This document shows positions 51,853 through 61,638 of a DNA stretch of 64,000 nt, piece after piece. Source of the stretch: Kitasatospora sp. NBC_01250. GTDB lineage: Bacteria > Actinomycetota > Actinomycetes > Streptomycetales > Streptomycetaceae. The stretch covers positions 5,766,001-5,830,000 of the forward strand of contig NZ_CP108476.1 of assembly GCF_036226465.1 (NCBI RefSeq). Reading direction: 5' to 3'. The number at the start of each line of letters is the position of its first letter. Position 1 is the stretch's first letter. The notes under the pieces are model-generated. The model was given only the letters and a program-made list of their open reading frames with translations, ran no database searches and had not been told where the DNA came from. A program made the translations under genes and the position numbers.

Positions 51853-52335
51853 GGTGTTTCCCTCCTGTTTCCAGCATGTTTCTCGGGCGCGACGCTCGGA
51901 TTTCGTCACGGTGTGTCGATGTCATGAACAGGTCATTGTCAACCTGGACGGTTATTGGATTACCCGTCAGTAACGCACCCCTTGTGCTCCGGCCGGTATT
52001 CCAGCAGCATCGGCCACGCCTGGTCCCTCACTTCATCCTCCGGCCGCCTGCTGGACAGATGCCGGTGCGGGGTCCCCACCGGGCAGCCGCCGACACCCAT
52101 CGGTGGCTGGGAGGGCAGGGGGGTACCGCGTCCCACCGCGGTCCTGTCCTCGATGCGGTCGCGCGGCCCCGCGTGGCCGTTGGTTGTCGCTCGGGGGTGA
52201 TCGCCCGTCGTCCGGTTCCGGCCGACGGCGGTGCTTTCGGCTACCGAGGACGTTGCACGTCTCCCATCCCAGGACGGGATCCGCCCTAGCGTGTCGGGCC
52301 CGACCGGAGATGTACGTCCGAGAAGGAGGACACGC

Positions 52336-53016
52336 ATGTCCCAGACTTACGGCAAGACCCGCTGGAAGCGCTTCGCCCTGGTGATGGTGCCCAGCATCGC
52401 CGCCACCGCCGTGGTCGGCGTCAGCATCGCGCAGAGCGCGCTCGCGGCGTCGTTCAGCGTGTCGGGGCAGAGCTTCAAGGTCACCACCGACCATCTGCGC
52501 GGCACCAACTTCGCCCAGTTCGGCTCCGTGGACGCGGAGAAGAACGGGACGCCGCACGTGATCGCGGTCTCCGCCTTCGACCACGCCACCATTCACAACC
52601 TGTGCCAGTCCGTCGTCACGGACATCCCGCTGCTGGGCCAGTACACCCTGACCCTGCACGCCGGTGAGGCCGCCGAGCAGAACCCGACGGACGACCCGAG
52701 CTACGACCCGTCGACCGACGCGGGCCAGGTCCAGGCCACCAACCTGCTGATCGACCTGGACCAGCTCAACGCCGACGCGACCTTCACCAACATCAACATC
52801 GGCCAGGACGCCTCCACGCTGACCGGTTCTGCCACGCAGAACTGGAAGGACATCCGGAACAACCCGAAGCCGACCGGTGCGATGGGCTTCGCCCAGTCCG
52901 CGCCCAACGCCGCGCTGCACAACGTGCAGCAGGAGGCCTGGGCCACCTCGGCCGGCACCTTCAAGCTGCCCGGTCTGAAGCTCGGCATCACCAAGGGTGC
53001 CAACGAGTGCTACTGA
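52336..53016 (+). CDS. DUF6230-like exported protein
   Basis: A 226-residue protein with a typical signal peptide or anchor (RWKRFALVMVPSIAATAVVGVSIAQSALAASFSV; predicted cleavage near AAS). The mature part is polar and beta-rich with two Cys (one near the middle, one two residues before the C-terminus) that could form a disulfide. ATG 52336 has GAAGGAGG 5 bases upstream; the frame extends upstream without support. Streptomyces homologues are labelled DUF6230 or, wrongly, cholesterol esterase; no serine-hydrolase motif is present. It starts a three-gene group with the next two genes, all of unknown function. Confidence 0.72.
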   Translation: MSQTYGKTRWKRFALVMVPSIAATAVVGVSIAQSALAASFSVSGQSFKVTTDHLRGTNFAQFGSVDAEKNGTPHVIAVSAFDHATIHNLCQSVVTDIPLLGQYTLTLHAGEAAEQNPTDDPSYDPSTDAGQVQATNLLIDLDQLNADATFTNINIGQDASTLTGSATQNWKDIRNNPKPTGAMGFAQSAPNAALHNVQQEAWATSAGTFKLPGLKLGITKGANECY

Positions 53017-53057
53017 GCCGGCCCTGACGGTCCCCCAGGACCGGACGGAACGGACAC

Positions 53058-53081
53058 CATGACCGGCCCGAGCCGGTCATG
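53058..53081 (+). terminator. 10-bp hairpin between the first and second cassette genes
   Basis: CATGACCGGC (53058-53067) and GCCGGTCATG (53072-53081) are perfect complements around a 4-base loop, 42 bases after the stop. It suggests partial termination between the exported protein and the membrane protein. Confidence 0.65.
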
Positions 53082-53167
53082 AGGGGGAGGGGGCGGCGCG
53101 CTACTGGCCGTCCCCTACCCGCACACCGACGCTCCCCCCTCGGACAGACCTCGCGAGGAGTTCCATC

Positions 53168-53761
53168 GTGACCAGCGCATCTGCCCCCGCTTGGCCCGAC
53201 GGCGCGGGCCTCTTCACCCGGCTCCGGCTCAGGTTCCGCGCCTGGCGCCGCACCCGGCCGTTCTGGGGCGGTCTGCTGTCCGCCGTCGCGGGCTTTCCGA
53301 TCCTCTACTTCCCCTACGCCCACCTCGGCATCGGCGACCTCACCATGGCGATGGCGACCACGGGCGGCGCCGGCGCCCTGGTCATCGGGCTGCTGATGAT
53401 CGCGCTCGGGGTCTCGGCCTGGTTCCAGCCGGCCACCAGATACTTCTGCGGGATCGCGGTCACCATCCTGGCGCTGATCTCGATCCCGGTCTCCAACCTC
53501 GGTGGCTTCACCCTCGGTCTGATCCCCGGTCTGATCGGCGGCGGGCTGCTCTGCGCCTGGGCGCCGGTCAAGGACCAGGAGCAGGCCGCCGTCGCGGTGG
53601 CCGCGGACCCCAACATCCCGCCCTCCCTCCCGCCGCAGACCACGGCCGAGCACGCCACCGCCGAGTTCACCGCCGAGCCTGCCCCTGCCGAGCAGGTCGA
53701 GCAGACCGTGCAGCTCCCCGAGCAGTCCGGCACGACCGAGCAGGCGGGAGACGTGAAGTGA
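53168..53761 (+). CDS. DUF6114-like membrane protein
   Basis: A 197-residue protein. A basic, aromatic start (FRAWRRTRPFWGG) is followed by four hydrophobic segments to about residue 125 (LLSAVAGFPILYF, GGAGALVIGLLMIALGV, YFCGIAVTILALISIPV, FTLGLIPGLIGGGLLCAW). The C-terminal ~65 residues are an acidic Glu/Ala/Thr/Pro-rich cytoplasmic or external tail. GTG 53168 has GCGAGGAG 7 bases upstream. Its stop overlaps the GTG of the next gene (GTGA), so the two are coupled. The function is unknown. Confidence 0.75.
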   Translation: MTSASAPAWPDGAGLFTRLRLRFRAWRRTRPFWGGLLSAVAGFPILYFPYAHLGIGDLTMAMATTGGAGALVIGLLMIALGVSAWFQPATRYFCGIAVTILALISIPVSNLGGFTLGLIPGLIGGGLLCAWAPVKDQEQAAVAVAADPNIPPSLPPQTTAEHATAEFTAEPAPAEQVEQTVQLPEQSGTTEQAGDVK

Positions 53762-55185
53762 CCGGCCGGGACGAGCAAGAGCCGCGGCGCAGCGAGGGCC
53801 CCCGGCACGCCGCGCCGCGCGCGAGCGGGCACAGGCGGGCCCGGCTGCTGGCCTTCACGGCCGTCCCGACCGCCCTGCTGATGGGCGGCAGCGTGGTGCC
53901 CGACCTGGCCTCGGCCGCGACCACCACGAACAGCGCCTGCGCCAGCGGTTCGACCGCCGCGAACGCGACCGGCAGCATCACCCAGGTGCCCAAGAGCCAG
54001 CTCACCCCGGTCCCGGACCCGAGTGCCACCAAGGCCTCGGCGAGCGGCGGCGGTCAGGCGATCAGCGCCGCCTTCGTCTCGCCGAACGCGGGCCCGGGCG
54101 CCCAGCAGCAGGCCGCCGCGGCGGTCACCAGCCGGGTGGTGCAGGCGGACGACGGCAGCGGCGGCGGGAACCTGATCGGCGACATCATCAACGGGATCAC
54201 CGGCATCTTCACGCCGAGCCACCCGTCGAAGCCGAGCCCGTCCGCCACGGCGACCCCGGCGGTCCCCGCCGCGCCGCGGATCGGTGCGCCGGTCACCCCG
54301 AACACCTCCTCGCCGGCGCCCGCGTCCCCGAGCGGCCAGGCCGCCGCGCAGCCCCCGGCGAGCCCCGCCGCACCGGCGCCCGCGTCCTCGGGTCCGGCCG
54401 CCGTGCCGACGCCGTCCGCCGGGACGTCCGGCGCCCCCAGCGCGTCCGGCGGCGCGTCCCCGAGCAGCGCGCCCAGCACGGCCCCCAGCGCCTCGCCGAG
54501 CGGTTCGGCCACCGGCAGCCCGGCGCCGGGCGCATCGAGCGCCCCGAGCGGTTCGCCGGCGCCGACCGGCACCGCCGCGCCCTCGGCCGTCGCCTCCGCG
54601 CTCGCCAACGGCGACACCCGCCCGCTCTGCCCGGTGGACACCAGCAACCTCTCGGCCGCCGCCGCCCAGGGCGGCCAGGTGGTGCCCGACCAGAACTGGA
54701 CGCTGAAGTCCACCAAGCTGGCCCTGCACGGCGCGGTCTTCGGCGGCGTCTACGAGGTGCACACCCCGACCACCACCAAGCGGGTGCTCAAGTTCACCGT
54801 CAGCTCGGTGGACATCGGCGATCTCGACATGTCGACGATCGAGAACACCGCGGCCGGCGGCAAGCCGCCGCAGACCTTCCACGTGCAGGGCGCCCCGGGC
54901 AGCACCTCGACCATGACCCAGGGCCCGATCACCATGTACGTGGAGAGCCTCAGCGGTGAGCTCTCCGCGCTGTACGGCATCCCGCTGCCGCCGCTGGGGA
55001 CCATCACGCTGACCCCCGACACGCTGCCGACCTGGCTCTACGACCTGATCGGCGCGGTCCCGATCCCGCTCGACATCACCATGACCGGGGTCACCGCCAT
55101 CCAGGCCGGCCAGTTCGGCGGCACCCTGCACATCCCGGGCATGCACCTCTACAACGACACCACGCCCTACCAGTACGGGCACTGA
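53758..55185 (+). CDS. Secreted protein with long Ser/Ala/Pro linker and C-terminal beta-rich domain
   Basis: A 475-residue exported protein starting at GTG 53758 inside the previous stop. An Arg/Glu-rich n-region is followed by a signal segment (RARLLAFTAVPTALLMGGSVVPDLASA; cleavage likely after ASA). Residues ~40-90 are polar, ~90-290 are Pro/Ala/Ser/Gly low complexity with a possible wall-spanning role, and the last ~185 residues form a compact beta-rich domain (VVPDQNWTLKS ... YNDTTPYQYGH). The domain resembles the DUF6230-like protein in composition but I cannot claim homology. It has no LPXTG motif. A strong hairpin follows the stop. Confidence 0.78.
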   Translation: MTGRDEQEPRRSEGPRHAAPRASGHRRARLLAFTAVPTALLMGGSVVPDLASAATTTNSACASGSTAANATGSITQVPKSQLTPVPDPSATKASASGGGQAISAAFVSPNAGPGAQQQAAAAVTSRVVQADDGSGGGNLIGDIINGITGIFTPSHPSKPSPSATATPAVPAAPRIGAPVTPNTSSPAPASPSGQAAAQPPASPAAPAPASSGPAAVPTPSAGTSGAPSASGGASPSSAPSTAPSASPSGSATGSPAPGASSAPSGSPAPTGTAAPSAVASALANGDTRPLCPVDTSNLSAAAAQGGQVVPDQNWTLKSTKLALHGAVFGGVYEVHTPTTTKRVLKFTVSSVDIGDLDMSTIENTAAGGKPPQTFHVQGAPGSTSTMTQGPITMYVESLSGELSALYGIPLPPLGTITLTPDTLPTWLYDLIGAVPIPLDITMTGVTAIQAGQFGGTLHIPGMHLYNDTTPYQYGH

Positions 55186-55213
55186 CCAGGACGGTCACTC
55201 GCGCCCGGACAGC

Positions 55214-55249
55214 GGAGCGGGCCCCCTCCCAGCGGAGAGGGCCCGCTCC
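55214..55249. terminator. Bidirectional hairpin between the secreted-protein gene and pyk
   Basis: GGAGCGGGCCC (55214-55224) and GGGCCCGCTCC (55239-55249) pair over 11 bases, and CTC/GAG pair inside after one mismatch. It lies between convergent genes. Confidence 0.78.
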
Positions 55250-55266
55250 TGCGTGCTGGCGACGGC

Positions 55267-56697
55267 TCACTTGGCGTTGCGCGAGCCCAGGTGGTGCACC
55301 TGCACCATGTTGGTGTTGCCCGGCACGCCGGGGGGCGAGCCGGCGGTGACGATGGCGGTCTCGCCCTCGGCCAGCCGCTTCATCGACAGCAGCTCGCGGT
55401 CGACCTGGAGCACCATCTCGTCGGTGGTGGCCACCTGCTCCGTCACGTACGCCTCGACGCCCCAGCTCAGCGAGAGCTGGTTGCGGGTGGCGGCGTCCGG
55501 GGTGAAGGCGATCACCGGGATCGGCGAGCGGTAGCGGGACAGGCGGCGGGCGGTGTCACCGGACTTGGTGAAGGCCACCAGCGCCTTGGCGTTCAGGAAG
55601 TCGCCCAGCTCGCAGGCCGCGCGCGCCACCGAGCCGCCCTGGGTGCGGGGCTTGCGGCCCGGGTTGAGCGGCTGCAGGCCCTGGGCCAGCAGCTCCTCCT
55701 CGGCCTGCTCGGCGATCCGGCTCATGGTCTTGACCGTCTCGACCGGGAACTTGCCGACGCTGGACTCGGCGGAGAGCATCACCGCGTCGGTGCCGTCCAG
55801 GATCGCGTTGGCGACGTCGGAGACCTCGGCGCGGGTGGGGCGCGAGGCGTGGATCATCGACTCCATCATCTGGGTGGCGACGATGACGGGCTTGGCGTTG
55901 CGGCGGGCCAGCGTGATCAGCTTCTTCTGGACCAGCGGCACCTTCTCCAGCGGGTACTCGACGGCCAGGTCGCCGCGGGCCACCATGATGGCGTCGAAGG
56001 CGAGGACGATCTCCTCCATCGCCTCGACGGCCTGCGGCTTCTCGATCTTGGCGATCACCGGAACCCGGATGCCGACCTCGTCCATCACCTTGTGGACGTC
56101 GTCGATGTCGGCGGCGTTGCGGACGAAGGAGAGCGCGACCATGTCGACGCCCAGGCGCAGTGCGAAGCGCAGGTCGTCCTTGTCCTTCTCGGACAGGGCG
56201 GGCACGTTGACGGCCGCGCCGGGCAGGTTGATGCCCTTGTTGTTGGAGAGCACACCGCCCTCGATGACCACGGTCTTCACCCGCGGGCCGTCGACGCTGA
56301 CGACCTCCAGGGCGATGACGCCGTCGTTGATCAGGATCGGGTCGCCGGGCTTCACGTCGCCGGGCAGGCCCTTGTAGGTGGTGCCGCAGATGTGCTGGTC
56401 ACCGGGGACGTCTTCGGTGGTGATGGTGAACGTGTCGCCGTTGTCAACGGTCACCGGTCCGTTGGCGAAGGTCGCCAGACGGATCTTGGGGCCCTGCAGG
56501 TCGGCCAGGATACCGATGGTGCGACCGGTGTCCTCGGAGACCTGGCGGACCTTGAGGTATCGCTCCTCGTGCTCCGCGTGGGAGCCGTGGCTCATGTTCA
56601 GTCGGGCGACGTTCATGCCCGCCTCGACGATGGCCTTCAGCTGTTCGTAGGAGTCCGTCGCCGGACCCAGGGTGCAGACAATTTTCGCTCGGCGCAT
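55267..56697 (-). CDS. pyk: Pyruvate kinase
   Basis: Converts phosphoenolpyruvate and ADP to pyruvate and ATP (476 residues). The N-terminal KIVCTLGPAT, the catalytic Lys/Glu segment IAKIEKPQA, the Mg2+ site (MVARGDLAVE) and the Thr-containing ATQMMESM are intact. The regulatory C-terminal domain is complete. The gene lies 61 bases after ackA on the same strand, so it is probably co-transcribed with pta-ackA. The S. coelicolor homologue at this locus is pyk2. ATG 56697 fits the family N-terminus (MRRAKIVCTL). Confidence 0.96.
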   Translation of the reverse strand: MRRAKIVCTLGPATDSYEQLKAIVEAGMNVARLNMSHGSHAEHEERYLKVRQVSEDTGRTIGILADLQGPKIRLATFANGPVTVDNGDTFTITTEDVPGDQHICGTTYKGLPGDVKPGDPILINDGVIALEVVSVDGPRVKTVVIEGGVLSNNKGINLPGAAVNVPALSEKDKDDLRFALRLGVDMVALSFVRNAADIDDVHKVMDEVGIRVPVIAKIEKPQAVEAMEEIVLAFDAIMVARGDLAVEYPLEKVPLVQKKLITLARRNAKPVIVATQMMESMIHASRPTRAEVSDVANAILDGTDAVMLSAESSVGKFPVETVKTMSRIAEQAEEELLAQGLQPLNPGRKPRTQGGSVARAACELGDFLNAKALVAFTKSGDTARRLSRYRSPIPVIAFTPDAATRNQLSLSWGVEAYVTEQVATTDEMVLQVDRELLSMKRLAEGETAIVTAGSPPGVPGNTNMVQVHHLGSRNAK

Positions 56698-56758
56698 ATC
56701 GATGATCCTATCCGTACGAGTTATTCCCAGGCATGGGGACGAACCTCCGAACAGCCGG

Positions 56759-57963
<1,205 letters not shown>

Positions 57964-57967
<4 letters not shown>

Positions 57968-60126
57968 GCGATCGCCTCCTCGGCGGCTTGGTCCGGCACG
58001 GGGCTCTGACCGTTCACGGTGGTCTGGGCCTGGATCGCGGTGATGGCCACCGTGTTGACGATGTCCTGCACCAGCGCGCCGCGGGACAGGTCGTTGACGG
58101 GCTTGCGCAGGCCCTGCAGCACCGGCCCGACCGCGACGGCGCCGGCCGAGCGCTGCACCGCCTTGTAGGTGTTGTTGCCGGTGTTGAGGTCCGGGAAGAT
58201 CAGCACGGTGGCCCGGCCCGCGACCGGGGAGCCAGGCAGCTTGGTCGCGGCGACGTGCGGGTCGACCGCGGCGTCGTACTGGATGGGACCCTCCACCAGC
58301 AGCTCCGGACGCAGCGCCCGGACCAGCTCGGTGGCCCTGCGGACCTTGTCCACGTCGGCGCCCGAGCCCGAGGTGCCGGTGGAGTAGGAGAGCATCGCCA
58401 CCCGGGGCTCGACGCCGAACTGCGCGGCCGTCTCGGCGGACTGGAGCGCGATGTCGGCCAGCTGCTGGGCGTCGGGGTCGGGGTTGACCGCGCAGTCGCC
58501 GTAGACCAGCACCCTGTCCGCCAGGCACATGAAGAAGACCGAGGAGACGATCGCGGCGCCCGGCGCGGTCTTGATCACCTCGAAGGCGGGCCGGATGGTC
58601 GCGGCGGTGGAGTGCACGGCGCCGGAGACCATGCCGTCGGCGATGCCCTCCTGCACCATCAGGGTGCCGAAGTAGCTGACGTCGGTGACCACGTCGTGGG
58701 CCAGCTCGACGGTCATGCCCTTGTGCGCGCGCAGTTCGGCGTACAGCTCGGCGAAGCGCTCGCGCAGCGGGCTGGTGGCCGGGTCCACGATCCGCACCTG
58801 CGCCCGGTCGCCGGTCTCCTCGTGCGGCAGCGCGATGCCCAGGCCCGCGGCCTTGCGGCGCACGGCGTCCACCTCGCCGAGCAGGGTCAGGTCGCAGATG
58901 TTGCGGCGCAGCAGGATCTCGGCGGCGCGCAGCACCCGCTCCTCGGTGCCCTCCGGCAGCACCACGTGCCGCCGGGTGCTGCGGGCCCGCTCCAGCAGGG
59001 CGTGCTCGAACATCATCGGGGTCACCCGGTCCGAGCGGCTCAGCTCGATCCGGCTGGTGAGCTCGACGGTGTCGACGTGCAGTTCGAACAGGCCGAGCGC
59101 GATCTCGGCCTTGCGCGGGCTGCCGGCGGTCAGCCGGCCCTCCACGTGGGTCAGCGTGGCCGCGGTCGGCCAGCTGCCCTCGGGGACCACGGCGACCGGG
59201 GTGCCGGGCGCCAGCCGCGCGGCCAGCGCCAGCACGTCGGGGCCCGGGTGCTGAGCGAGCGTCAGCAGCACGCCGGCGATCGGCGGCGCGCCCGCCGCGT
59301 GCGCGGCCAGCGATCCGATCAGCAGGTCGGCCCGGTCGCCGGGGGTGACCACCAGGGCCCCCTCGGTCAGCGCGGGCAGGAAGGTGGGCAGCATCGCGCC
59401 GCCGAAGACGAACCCGCGCACGTCCCGGGCCAGCCCCGCCGCGTCGCCGAGCAGCACCTCGGCGCCGGTCGACTCGATCAGCTGGGCCACCGTCGGCGCG
59501 GCCAGCGCCGGCTCCTCGGGGATCACGTAGGCCGGCACCGGCAGCTTGCCGGTCAGCCCGCGCAGCACCGGCTGCTTGGCACTCGGCACCACCCGGTTGG
59601 CGATCATCGCGAGGGTGGAGCAGCCGAGGTCGGTGTAGGCGCGGTAGGCGTTGCGGACCTCGGCGACCGTGGTCGCCGGGTCCTGGCCGTGCCCGCCCAC
59701 CACCGGGAGCACCCAGGCGCCGAACTCGTTGGCCAGGCGGGCGTTGAAGGCCAGCTCGTCGGGGATGTTGGTGTCCGCGAAGTCGGTGCCGAGCACCAGC
59801 ACGGCCTGGCACTGCTGCTCCAGCGCGCGGAACCGGTCGACCAGGGTGGAGACCAGCTCGTCCTGTCCCTGGGCGGCCTGCAGTGCGGCGGCCTCCTCGT
59901 AGGTCAGCCCGTAGAGCTCGGTGGTCGGCAGCTCCAGCCGGTAGCGGCCGCGCAGCAGCTCCACCACGTGGTCGGTGCCCGCCTCGCCGGTGGCCCGCCC
60001 GTGCACCAGCGGCCGGAACACCCCGACCTGGTCCACCTGGCGGGTCAGCAGTTCCATGACCCCGAGTTCGACGGCCTGCCGCCCGTCCCCCCGGTCGATC
60101 CCGGTCACGTACACACTGCGTGCCAC
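57964..60126 (-). CDS. pta: Phosphate acetyltransferase (long form with DRTGG/BioD-like N-terminal domain)
   Basis: Makes acetyl phosphate from acetyl-CoA and phosphate. At 720 residues it is the long form with an N-terminal P-loop-NTPase-like region and a DRTGG domain (about 1-380), then the catalytic PTA_PTB domain (VVLPEGTEERVLRAAE, STGTSGSGADVDKV, YKAVQRSAGAVAVGP). The usual N-terminal P-loop of BioD is not obvious at the start (VARSVYVTGIDRGDGRQAVE), so regulation by nucleotides may be altered. GTG 60126 has GGAG 8 bases upstream. The frame continues upstream without support. It overlaps ackA. Confidence 0.95.
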
Positions 60127-60279
60127 GCCAGTATCTCCGTCCCTCACCACTGCCTCCGGCACCCCACGGGCCCGGTCATCGGTTCGACCATACCTTCGCA
60201 GTCGGATGAGGTGTTCGCACGTGGGCTGGGCCGGGCGGCGCAAGGGGCGAAGGTCACCTGGCGGGGTGCCGGAGGTCAC

Positions 60280-61497
60280 TCACTTCGGGGCCGGGATGAT
60301 CCCCGAGAGCCACTTGAAGGCCGGCACCACCTGCTGGCTCCAGACCGAGGTCAGGTGCCCGCCGGCGGTCTCCGTGACGGTCACTGCGGTCGGTGCCTTG
60401 GCGGCCTGCTTCAGCGCCTGCGCGTCCGGGAGGCCGTCGGCGCCCTGGCCGCCGCTCAGCCACAGCCCGATGTTCGGCGGGGTGGTGGCCCGGGTGAGCA
60501 TGTTGAGCGGGTTGTCGGCCTGGTTCAGCTGCGGGTCCTTGCCGACCAGCGAATCCGCCTCGTTCTGCGGGTTGTTGTAGCCGGACATGCTGATCGCGGC
60601 GCGGTAGCGGTCCGGGTGGCCGATCACCAGCCGGGTGGCGCAGTGCCCGCCGGCCGAGTAGCCCGCCACCGCCCAGCCGGAGGCGGTGTCCTGGGCCCGG
60701 AAGTTGTCCAGCACCATCTGCGGGACGTCACGGGTGAGCCAGGTCTCGGCGTTGACCTTGCCGGGGATGTCGGCACATCCGCTGTCCTGGTTGTTGGGCA
60801 GCAGGTTGAACCGGGGCGACACCAGGATGAACGGCGTCACCTGGCCGGACTTCATCAGCGGGCCGAGCTGGTTGGTGACGTTCATGCCGGACTTGCCGTA
60901 CCAGGCGCTGGAGCTGCCGGGGTAGCCGACCAGCAACTCGACCACGGGGAAGCTCTTGTCCTTGTAGGCGGGGTCGTCGTACTGCGGCGGGGTCCACACC
61001 AGCACCTCGCCCTCGACGCCGGAGAGCTTGCCGTTCAGATCGGTCTGCTTGACGTCACGGGGCACGGCGTCGGAGTCCGGCTCCTTGAACTTCGCCAGCA
61101 CCTTGGCCGGGGCGGAGGCGCCGGGCGAGGCGGCGGCCGCCGCCTGGTCCCCGGCCAGGCCGTTGTCCTTCGGCGGGACGGGGACGGAGCGCACGTGGTT
61201 GGAGGTGCCCAGCAGGTCGCCCCAGCTGCCGTAGAGCTGGTTGTCGTTGTTGACCATCACGAAGACCAGGGCGATGGCTGTGGCCTGGCTGAACAGGATG
61301 GTGGCGAAGAAGCCGACGGTGCGCACCGGCCCGGTGCCGCCGCCGGACCGCTTGCGCCGCCCCGCCGCCCGGGGGGCGGCGCCCGCGTTGCCGCCCGCGC
61401 CGTTGCCACGGGACAGCCACTGGACCATGGCCAGCGCGATCGATCCCACGAACAGAACGATCGTCAGAATGAAGAAGGGGGTGCCCGTCAGTGCCAT
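60280..61497 (-). CDS. Membrane-anchored alpha/beta-hydrolase esterase (antigen 85-like)
   Basis: A 405-residue protein: two N-terminal transmembrane segments (FFILTIVLFVGSIALAMVQW and VGFFATILFSQATAIALVFVMV) joined by a basic loop, a Pro/Ala linker, then an extracytoplasmic esterase-D/antigen-85-type domain. The nucleophile is in AGYSAGGHC, an Asp lies in a ...GHPDRYRAAISMSG context and the His is in GGHLTSVW. Such proteins may be mycolyltransferase-like or general esterases; streptomycetes have no mycolic acids, so the acyl transfer role is doubtful. ATG 61497 fits the membrane segment. It stands alone between pta and glgB. Confidence 0.83.
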   Translation of the reverse strand: MALTGTPFFILTIVLFVGSIALAMVQWLSRGNGAGGNAGAAPRAAGRRKRSGGGTGPVRTVGFFATILFSQATAIALVFVMVNNDNQLYGSWGDLLGTSNHVRSVPVPPKDNGLAGDQAAAAASPGASAPAKVLAKFKEPDSDAVPRDVKQTDLNGKLSGVEGEVLVWTPPQYDDPAYKDKSFPVVELLVGYPGSSSAWYGKSGMNVTNQLGPLMKSGQVTPFILVSPRFNLLPNNQDSGCADIPGKVNAETWLTRDVPQMVLDNFRAQDTASGWAVAGYSAGGHCATRLVIGHPDRYRAAISMSGYNNPQNEADSLVGKDPQLNQADNPLNMLTRATTPPNIGLWLSGGQGADGLPDAQALKQAAKAPTAVTVTETAGGHLTSVWSQQVVPAFKWLSGIIPAPK

Positions 61498-61566
61498 CGC
61501 GCTCTTCGTACCCAGCTCCGCTTTCGCCCGGACCCGCTGTCCGGCGCAAGGAGAGACGTTAGGGCA

Positions 61567-61633
61567 CGGCTGTTCGGTTGCGTGTCAGCGGGGAGTTTCC
61601 TGGGAGCCCCGCGGGCCCGCAACCGAACAGCCG
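61567..61633. terminator. 16-bp inverted repeat with a structured 35-base spacer
   Basis: CGGCTGTTCGGTTGCG (61567-61582) and its perfect complement (61618-61633) enclose a spacer that can itself form GCGGGG/CCCCGC. It begins just 5 bases downstream of the glgB stop and 70 bases upstream of the esterase start, both read leftward. It is most likely the glgB terminator, but the size and spacing also fit a regulatory site. Confidence 0.65.
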
Positions 61634-61638
61634 GTCGG

